Below are positions 21,511 through 28,486 of a stretch of 28,486 nucleotides of DNA, in pieces. The notes beneath the pieces were generated by a model. That model was given only the letters and a program-made list of their open reading frames with translations. It was not told the origin of the DNA and made no database searches. The DNA comes from Phellopilus nigrolimitatus (taxonomy: Eukaryota; Basidiomycota; Agaricomycetes; Hymenochaetales; Hymenochaetaceae): assembly GCA_021029095.1 (NCBI GenBank), contig JAJOHG010000330.1, positions 1 to 28,486 on the forward strand, read 5' to 3'. Both the position numbers and the translations under genes were made by a program. Every line of letters begins with the position of its first letter. Position 1 is the first letter of the stretch.

Positions 21511-22750
21511 ATGTATGGAAGTGCGTTCTTCCTAATCATTGACGCTATATTTCCAGCTGCTCACGAATAAAAACAGATGACTATAGTGGTGGTGGCGGTG
21601 GGTTCATGCCGAACAGCTCACCGCGAATGGGTAGCCAGGGCAGCCCGGGCGGTGAACGCGTGCGTAACGCGCTCGTCGCAAATTCTTTAACTCAGGTTGA
21701 CCTGTTTCTACTGGCAGAGGGCAGCTACCCAGTCTTTGCGACCTGTGACCATCAAACAGATTCTGGGTGCGGAACAGGCGCATGCGGACGCGGAGTCGTA
21801 CATTGACAGCGTAGAGGTCACGCAGGTGCGTAGCCTGGCAGTCTGGGCCTGATTTTTTCGATATATGTCTTGGGATGAAACTTATGGTAACGTTTTTAAG
21901 GTAACTGTTGTTGCGTCGGTCATCAGTATCCAGTCGCAAACGACAAATAGCATGTATTACATCGACGATGGAACGGGGCGCATCGAGGCGAGATTATGGA
22001 CAGACTCTTCTGCCGAGGATGATGACTCAAACCTCAACGGTGTGAAGTACGTCTATCTAGTCTCGCGCCTCCTCGTTGGCTGCTCATTTTGCATAATGTG
22101 ACACTTCTCTGTGCTGTTGCCTTCAGGGAAGGGACGTATGTGCGCGTCACCGGCGTCCTCAAAAACTTTTCCAACAAGCGTTATATCAATGCAAATAGCG
22201 TCCGCCCCTGCACGGACGCGCACGAGCTGTATTTCCACATGATGGAGGTTATGTATGTCTCGCTGGTGCACCAGCGCGGACCGGTACGTTATTCTCATTT
22301 TCGCACGTTTAACATCTGTTCACTCTGTCTTCTCCTTTGTAAAGCCTCCACGCCCCGGAGAGGAAAACCGGCAGAACGGGTCTCTGGCCGCAACAGCCAC
22401 GAATGGGGGCGCAACCTCAAACTACTCTGCGTACACGTCGACGTCGAAGACGGGCGCGAACGATCAGTACGCAGGCTTGTCCGCGCTCGCGCGCCGCATC
22501 ATCGACTTCGTTGTCGCGCAACCGCCCAGCGAGGAGGGTACGCATGTCGCGGCTATCGCGCGGCACGTGCAGTCGGACGCGGCGTCCATCAGGTACGCTT
22601 CCCTCTTACGTTTGCTGAGCAGGAGATATAGATGGAGCTAATGAAATTCACTTCTTGCTTCTCTTTCATAGTACGGCACTAGACGAGCTCATGGACAATG
22701 GACATGTGTTCAGCACAATCGACGAGTCGCACTTCTCTGCGTCCGGTTGA
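21511..22750 (+). CDS. RPA2: Replication protein A 32-kDa subunit (RPA2)
   Basis: Seven exons: 21511-21520, 21577-21659, 21718-21825, 21901-22046, 22127-22283, 22345-22592, 22672-22750. The sum is 831 nt, 276 aa plus stop; all junction phases match. The first exon is only 10 nt (MYG plus one base). An N-terminal Gly/Ser-rich tail (SGGGGGFMPNSSPRMGSQGS) corresponds to the phosphorylatable N-terminus of RPA2. The OB fold spans roughly 40-150 and includes LRPVTIKQILGAEQAHADAE, VASVISIQSQTTNSMYYIDD, GTGRIEARLWTD and YVRVTGVLKNF. A linker leads to a C-terminal winged helix (LARRIIDFVV to ALDELMDNGHVFSTIDESHF) that binds repair partners. The product belongs to the heterotrimeric ssDNA-binding complex for replication, repair and recombination in the nucleus. 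The fungal symbol RFA2 is equivalent. Confidence 0.96.
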
Positions 22751-23083
22751 AAATTATATCTGGCTGCCACTCCGATGCTTCCGCCGTCACCTTCGCCGTC
22801 GCTGCTCCTATATGTATATTTCAAAATGTAATATCAGCTGTGTTATTTACATGTCTGTTCGGAAGTTCCTACTTTCGTCCTGTGAAAATCGAACGAGCCT
22901 CCGCGAGTCGTGATGCTAAATGGTATGCGCAGAGTCAGGACAGCCCTTGCTGAAGAGATGCGAATTTGCTGTAACTTGCGGATCAGGAACTTGCTGGAGC
23001 TCGAAAATTACACGACCAGGTTTGCTACGGTCCTCATTTCAAGTGATGTTCATATCAATCTCAACTGACATTCGTCAAATCTG
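22751..23083. other. convergent intergenic region
   Basis: Both neighbours end here (RPA2 stop at 22750, NCE101-like stop at 23084 on minus), so it holds two 3' UTRs. No RNA gene or repeat is apparent. Confidence 0.5.
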
Positions 23084-23428
23084 TCACGCTTGACTCGCAA
23101 TCTTCGTGCCGTCCTCCTTCACAAGCTCCTCGACCGTCCTGCGGAACTGAGCTTCCGATTCCGCCTCTTCCTTCTCCACGCGTGCGCGGTTCCACTTTTC
23201 CCTCTTCCACTGCGCAAGCGCGAGAAGGGACTCGTCTGGTGGCGGCGCGGTGCGCGGATTCGTCTCGTGCATGTAGAACGCGAGCACGCCGGTGAAGACG
23301 CCGAGGATGGGGTCCAGCGACCTGGTGGATGTAACAGTTTATGAGATTATATAGCTGCTTGACAGAGAAAGAAAGGGGAAGCTTGACTGGCGTGCACACC
23401 TGGAAAGCAACGCTGGAGCGTGGTTCAT
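23084..23428 (-). CDS. NCE101-like small membrane protein (non-classical export protein 1 family)
   Basis: Two exons on minus: 23428-23400 and 23321-23084, joined across a 78-nt GT-AG intron, giving 88 aa. The N-terminus reads MNHAPALLSRSLDPILGVF, followed by one membrane helix (PILGVFTGVLAFYMHE), then NPRT and a charged C-terminal helix (AQWKREKWNRARVEKEEAES). The layout matches yeast Nce101: short N-terminus, S-DP-LL/IL, one helix ending Y-E, an R-x-pro-rich turn and a basic WK tail. Ours has a longer tail than the 53-aa yeast protein. Nce101 was named for an effect on export of proteins without signal sequences; the molecular role is unclear. Family assignment is from remembered sequence features. 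Confidence 0.72.
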
Positions 23429-24628
23429 TGCGTGCGAGGACTGTGGTCGCCGTTCAGGAGCGAGTAGACCACCGACCGCCTGTTGCCGCGCCTGAACTAT
23501 TCCTTTTCTCCTTTTCTGCTCACTCACGTTCAACTACTGTCCGAAACTCCGGAAACCCTGTATCTTGGCTGAATCCTGACTTCAAACCATTCCGTTTGGC
23601 GATTCTAAGATGCACCTGTTAATTCTTCATCAGCAAAAGGCGCTTGGTAAATCCTCGCTTTGGCTTCGCAGTGGACCACGACTATTTTAATGGCGGTATT
23701 CGCGACATTGATGTTATGGCCACGGTGAGCATTTATGTATGTTTTCTGTTCAAACTACCGAGTTTGCCTGCTTCACTCAGCATCTATGATTTTTTGTAAA
23801 AAGGCGACACTGCTTTCACCAAATTTCTTTCCCGACCACGCTTCGTCTTTGGCGATTGCTCTCCTACACATCTCGTGATTCCCCTCAGATTCGTCAACTT
23901 CAACGATCTAGCTATGCTTCAAGTCCGAGAATCAAGTAAAAATAGCAGACTTTTCTCCGGACTAGGTCAGTCTGAGTTAAAAAATTGGGGCTAGAATGTA
24001 ATAAAATGGGGTCATGGCCACTGTCGGCCGTGTTGAACACTTTCATTGTACGCAGTACTCCGGGCCCAGAACCGTTGATGAAGAACTACTCTTCTGGTTC
24101 CTTGCTAGCATGAAGCCCCCTCATAGAAAGCGTGAGTTGAATCAGCTTCAACCTGATGGGAGCTAGCTGCAGACCTGGAAAGCATGTTGGGGAGACCTAC
24201 AGAAGTTCACAGTGCTCGTCGTTCGCCGGCGAAAGAAGCTCATGCAATGTATGGACTCGGAAGAGTGAGCGTAGCAAGAAACGAAGGGAGGAAGAGGGAA
24301 GAGGATAAACTGCATTTTCTTTCTCGTGCACGAGGTTCTCTGCTGTGTCCTGCTCCAACATACTGGTTGAGCTTGGAGGAATCTAATGCGAGACCAAATC
24401 TCGATATGCCTATCTCCCTGGTTTTTCTTCGTCGTGAAAATATGACAGAGCTAATGGTATCTTTTTGCATGGCTGGACTTCTAAGTTTAGAAAACAGACT
24501 TCGGATTTGAATCCGGATGTATTCGGCGAAGATCATTACTAAGGTATTACTTACCCCTGTTGACTATCCAAACGCCTCATCCTGCCATCCAAACTTCATC
24601 ATCTAGACCGCTTCTTAACTCAACCATA
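23429..24628. other. intergenic stretch without a supported gene
   Basis: It holds the NCE101-like promoter and then 1.2 kb to the CMD-like gene. At about 23672-23725 an open stretch encodes VDHDYFNGGIRDIDVMA bounded by an AG and a GT, which looks like an isolated exon, but I find no partner exons and cannot name a family. ORFs at 24184-24536 on both strands appear incidental. Confidence 0.35.
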
Positions 24629-25422
24629 ATGCCTCGTATTCCATATATCTTCCCACCCCGCGGAGAATCGGGCGTTGCGGATAGTATAAGGTCTCGACGA
24701 ACGGAAGAGAAGCTTACTGACCTGGATGGCATGATGTGCGTACTTTTCAGTCCCTCCAGGCACGACTCACTCGTGAATCACTGAAACTTCTCAAAGTTTG
24801 AACGCACCGAAGTTCGCAGAGGGCTACAACATTCTTCTGAAGGCGGTTAGAACGTCCAGTAGCTTGCCGGACGACATTAGAGAGTTGATGGTGTGTGACC
24901 AGCTGAGGCGTGATAGTTGGTCAAATCGTTCAACGAGACCCCAGATCTTGCGCGTAGCAGCTTTGAACTCTGCAGCATACGAATGGTATGTACCCCACGA
25001 TTTTTGTAACCGTCTCCACTTTCCTTTCCGGAGTAGGTTTTGTGTCCCTTCATTTACCAGCTTTTGTTAGGGTCCAGCACGAACCACTTGCACGTCGAGT
25101 TGGTTTGAGTTCGTTACAGCTCGCAATTATCCGAGACGTGTCCGTTATAGCACGCACCAGTGCATTCGATCCAGGAACATCCGGCTTGTCTTCTCTTCAG
25201 ACGGCAGCCTTGAATTATGCCGACTTCATGACGCGGTCTATCGCCGTTCCGCAGGAAATTTTCGATGCCTTGCGTGCCAATCTGGAGAATGATCAGCAGA
25301 TATTTGAAGCGACAGCCACGATTGCGACGTACAACATGGTTTCGAGAATGCTAGTGGCCCTGGACGTTGGAGATAAAGCCGGAGAAGAAGTTTCTCGCCC
25401 CCACAAGGAGGATCACTTGTAG
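24629..25422 (+). CDS. Carboxymuconolactone decarboxylase/AhpD-like protein
   Basis: Four exons: 24629-24735, 24797-24890, 24945-24985, 25071-25422. The sum is 594 nt, 197 aa plus stop; introns of 61, 54 and 85 nt are all GT-AG with matching phases. The order of segments is that of the all-helical CMD fold: LNAPKFAEGYNILLKAVRT, then LPDDIRELMILRVAALNSAA, then YEWVQHEPLARRVGLS, and a helical C-terminus with LQTAALNYADFMTR. The EWxxHxxLA segment matches the conserved E/H region; the CxxC of peroxidase-active AhpD proteins is absent. Family members include 4-carboxymuconolactone decarboxylases and AhpD-like proteins, but fungal relatives are mostly uncharacterised, so a reaction is not assigned. 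No signal peptide is seen. Confidence 0.82.
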
Positions 25423-26269
25423 AAGTGTAAGGGGGACCCGGTGTTGATAACTATGTACAGTAGTTGCCTGATGCATTGATTTGTACCCTGTAGTGTCTCG
25501 AACACAGCCGAATATTTCTCACTCCTACCGGCATTGATAGTTTCCATGTTCGTGGAGTAAGGACACCTCAATTAAATTACTGAAGATCTCTGGGACCGGC
25601 CGGCTAAACAAAGCAAAAGTTCCAATATTTACCATTGAATAAGAACGCTTCCCGCGCATTTTGAGAGTCTGCAACAAGTTCTCCATCTCCGTTGTACTTT
25701 ATAAGTTAATTAGGAAGTCCTTCGACCATTATGCATATATGAAGTGGAAAATATGAGAATTTAGACTTCCAAATTTTAGCTAGTAGTGCGGCATACAGAG
25801 TGTGACATCTCCCCTAATCCCCCTCCCCCCGCGGAAAATAAACCCTTGTGACGTCGGAATATTTCAGTTAAACATGGTAATGACCAGCGCGTATCGCAAG
25901 CACCTAATTTAAGTATGATGGGTGCTAGAGCTCTTACGGATCATTTGATAAATAAAAACAGTCCGCTGTAGTTGCGTTGGTCACTTTCGACGAAGCAGCT
26001 CAACCTGCGCGTACTAACCACTACATTTTAAGAAGGATAAGAGACGGCCTATTGTGTGGAGTAGCGCACGCGCAAATTTTTGGAGGAGCCCTCGATAACC
26101 GGCTTAGAGCAGCAGCTTGACTGAGGTGTCATTGTCAATTGAGCCACAACTTTGACCAAATCTGGCCCGCCAATCTAGCGCGTCGATCCCCTTTAGACGC
26201 GTGGCGTCATACAACCTGACTGATAGCGCAGCTGCGCCTCCTATCCATATCTTCCTTCCTACGCCCATC
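25423..26269. other. intergenic sequence
   Basis: Between two rightward genes; it should contain the 3' UTR of the CMD-like gene and the promoter of the 152-aa gene. The minus-strand ORF at 26104-26316 has no recognisable content. I see no RNA gene or clear repeat. Confidence 0.45.
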
Positions 26270-26782
26270 ATGCCTCTTTCTGAGTTTTCATTGAGATTGC
26301 AACATGGTAAGAGCAAGGACTAAACCAATAGCCAGAACTGTATTTACGCCGACCCAACAGGCATCACAGGCGGGTTCGCACCCCCGACGCCCTCTGCCAT
26401 TCACACCTTCACGAAATCAGCCCCTCAAACACACATTCTCATCGCATCGACTACGCGTGCGGATGGAACACCAAGTCTCACTGATGCCGCTCCGAAGTCA
26501 CTCTCGCTGACGGACGCTGAGGGTGACGCCACACAGCATGCGCTTGTGAACGAACTGTACGGTATCTTGAAGAGCATCCCAACAGAGTCTCCACCAGGAA
26601 GCGAGGACATATACAGGCTGGATACGAGTATCTTCTGGCAAAGCGACGACTTGGTGTGGATCAATGGCGGGCCGCAGGGATGCGGCGGGGGCACGAGTGA
26701 GGTACAGCCGACGGACAAAGAAAAAGCGAAGTTTGGGAGGGCAGTGGAAATAGTGAATGAGCTGCTCTCTCGAGCACAGTGA
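26270..26782 (+). CDS. Conserved-looking small hypothetical protein (152 aa)
   Basis: Two exons, 26270-26306 and 26361-26782, joined by a 54-nt GT-AG intron, give 152 aa. I do not recognise the family. The protein starts MPLSEFSLRLQHG. A Pro/Thr/Ser-rich segment follows (FAPPTPSAIHTFTKSAPQ), then THILIASTTRADGTPSLTD, suggesting a short beta strand. The C-terminal half contains an acidic helix (TQHALVNELYGILKSIP), a segment with IFWQSDDLVWINGGPQGCGG, and a final helix (FGRAVEIVNELLSRAQ). There is no membrane helix or signal peptide, so it is likely cytosolic or nuclear. Evidence that it is real: clean splice sites, a single open frame across the junction and non-random composition. The gene ends convergently with the M43 protease gene. 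Confidence 0.62.
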
Positions 26783-27393
26783 TGGAAAAATCTGAAGAAT
26801 TATAAATCTCTTGTTTTCTTTCTTTTTTGGTGAGTCTGGCATTCTATGGCTTTCCCTTATTTTCTCTCAGCAGTTTGGTTTAGCCTGTAGACTAAATCTC
26901 CAATTATTACGGGCTGTTGCCAATTCCTGAAGCTTTTGTATCTATATTGCTCTATGCAGAAGCACTTAAACCGCATTTTCTAGCTTGCAAAGAAACTCAC
27001 GAAGAATTTAACACAAAGGGAAATCTTAATGAATTCAATTCAATAAATGGACTTTTGCCCAAAAGCAAATGAATTCCAGAGCCCATACGCGGGAAATCCA
27101 AAGATGTTCTGAGGTCTCCTGCTGAAATCAGAAATATGTTCTGTCGTGCAAACCGAAAATTCTTTTTACCATACAGAATATATCCTTTCATCAATACGAT
27201 GTAGCACAAAGCACCATTATCTTCAAGAAACGTATGGAAATTGCGATCAAGCATAGTCGAAACATATGGACTTTAACAAGAAATGACTCCGCTCACGCGA
27301 TTTTCCTCCCAAGATATATTAAATTTGCAGTCGTCGCGTCTCTTTCGACTTCCTTTAACACCTGGTTCCGCTCACAAAGGGCGAACCGGCAAC
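26783..27393. other. convergent intergenic region
   Basis: Contains the 3' ends of the 152-aa gene and of the metalloprotease gene. It is AT-rich. The minus-strand ORF at 26997-27254 shows no domain. Nothing else is seen. Confidence 0.5.
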
Positions 27394-28441
27394 TTAACCA
27401 CTGATTCCTCGGTAGTAGTAAATTTGACTTTGCAGGCGCTGGATTTGACCAGGTGTGTACTGGTTTCTGCACGAATCCACCGTGTAGTCCATATAATTAT
27501 CTTTGAAAGCAAATCAATCATAAATTAAGCGACTTCAAGTTATGAAGTCCACTCACTGATTGGGTCAGCGCCGCCACCGGCGCAGGTGTCGCGACCAGTC
27601 GGACAGCCAAACGCTGCAGAGGCCTCGGCAGGGGTGTCATTGACATAGTCTCCCGGGGAAGAGCACCCCTAAGCCAGATTTAGGTCAGTCATCTCAACAC
27701 TGAAAAAAAAAAAGGAGTGACGCACGCCTTGGAAAGTATGGTATAAACCGACCCAGTGACCAACCTCATGCGTGAGGACCTTCAACGCATTGATAATCAT
27801 TCTAGTCTCATCAATAAGTGCAAGAGTCCCGGACATACCCTTCCCAGATTGTTTCCTGGCGAGTTTCCCCCGGGAAGCGTCGAGTAGCGAATCAGAATTC
27901 CATCGTTCACCGGATTGTTGTTGTAGTCTTCCGGAAACGCTGAGTATCCGAGAGTCCCCGGATCTGAATGTTGTTTAGGCCGACCGAGTAGATGTTCAGC
28001 GCGGCGGGACCATAGGTTATTGCGCAATGGTTCTTCATATCGTACTGTGGTTGCCCCGTGTTCGGGTCGACGTTATTGAACCAGTACGCGTTCTGGACAC
28101 GACGCAGGCCTGCGAGCTGGAATGAACCCCAGTCCCTTGGAATCCTTGATTGATGACGTTGATTTGGTTGTTAATCATGGAGTCACTGGGGAAATCGTTA
28201 TAATGGCCACGCGTAAATTAGATTACTCTCCGAATAGAAAAAAGGAGGCGCGTACGGAATGTTTCCGCCATCAAAGGAGTTATCTGCACTGATAACATTC
28301 CAATAGATGGGGATGGTTGCGACATTGGCCTTGAGTTCGTGTCCCATGCTGACGTTCCTCTTCGCCGAGGCAATCTTCGTCTGGAAGTCCTTTTCTGCGC
28401 GAGCCATCTGCTCGTCGGAGATGTTGGTACCACAGAATGAC
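27394..28441 (-). pseudogene. M43B (pappalysin/ulilysin-type) secreted metalloprotease, frameshifted, 5' part outside window
   Basis: Exons on minus: 28441-28256, 28185-27839, 27779-27726, 27668-27557, 27500-27394; introns of 70, 59, 57 and 56 nt. The visible part starts inside the proregion (CGTNISDEQMARAEKDF). It continues to GGNIPDSMINNQINVIN, then AYWFNNVDPNTGQ, the zinc site HEVGHWVGLYH (27731-27770), [19 protein letters not shown] and the Met-turn NNYMDY, ending GISG and stop. This is the standard order of fungal M43B extracellular proteases, which usually carry a signal peptide (here off the right edge). Exon 28185-27839 breaks frame: after GFQGTGV (about 28123), again around the MKN segment (about 28037-28055, where the change is compensated), and before LGYSAFPEDYNNN (about 27960). 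The exon is net two bases short. The catalytic residues are intact, so decay appears recent, unless these are sequence errors. Confidence 0.8.
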
Positions 28442-28486
28442 CTTTACAAAAACAATGTTAAGAGGCCTTGGAAATACTTGAAGACG

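Noticed and set aside
24493..24508. Palindrome around GGATTTGAATCC resembling a tRNA T arm
   Set aside because: The stem and loop lengths do not fit a T arm and no cloverleaf could be drawn on either strand.
26361..26385. tRNA B-box-like sequence (GGGTTCGCACCC)
   Set aside because: It is inside the coding exon of the 152-aa protein, and no matching acceptor stem or A box was found around it.

Overview
The window looks like nuclear DNA of a basidiomycete fungus, probably an Agaricomycete. Genes are compact and split by many 46-85-nt GT-AG introns with CTNAN-like branch points. The gene families fit: a PalI/Rim9-type membrane protein, a LisH-CTLH-CRA protein, eL7/uL30, RPA2, an NCE101-like protein, an M43B metalloprotease and CMD/AhpD-like and GDSL enzymes. 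All identifications come from reading translations by eye; no database was searched. Exon joins were checked by phase. Eight complete multi-exon genes close exactly in frame: LisH, transketolase-like, RPL7, GDSL, RPA2, NCE101-like, CMD and the 152-aa unknown.

Layout. 1-560 (-): 5' part of a PalI/Rim9-like gene running off the left edge. 1744-3621 (+): CoA-dependent acyltransferase-like gene, one apparent frameshift. 3815-5902 (+): class-C-beta-lactamase-like serine hydrolase, one apparent frameshift. 6214-7563 (-): LisH-CTLH-CRA protein, GID/RanBPM type. 7975-10270 (-): divergent transketolase-like TPP enzyme. 10271-11583: intergenic with an unassigned membrane-protein-like ORF. 11584-12748 (+): RPL7, whose third intron carries a probable box C/D snoRNA. 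14127-15245 (+): GDSL/SGNH hydrolase. 15246-21510: 6.3-kb gene-poor stretch with a 28-nt poly-C tract and a hairpin. 21511-22750 (+): RPA2. 23084-23428 (-): NCE101-like. 24629-25422 (+): CMD/AhpD-like protein. 26270-26782 (+): small unknown protein. 27394-28441 (-): M43B metalloprotease, multiply frameshifted, running off the right edge.

No operon-like or defence-system structure is present. Housekeeping genes (RPL7, RPA2, transketolase-like, LisH) are interspersed with accessory enzyme genes. Two patterns stand out. First, a snoRNA candidate in RPL7 intron 3 has a 13-nt antisense match to the conserved 25S/28S segment served by the yeast snR39/snR59/snR39b family. Second, all apparent indels fall in the three accessory genes (acyltransferase, beta-lactamase-like, M43 protease), while every fully contained core gene is intact. 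This favours gene decay over random sequencing error, though error is not excluded.
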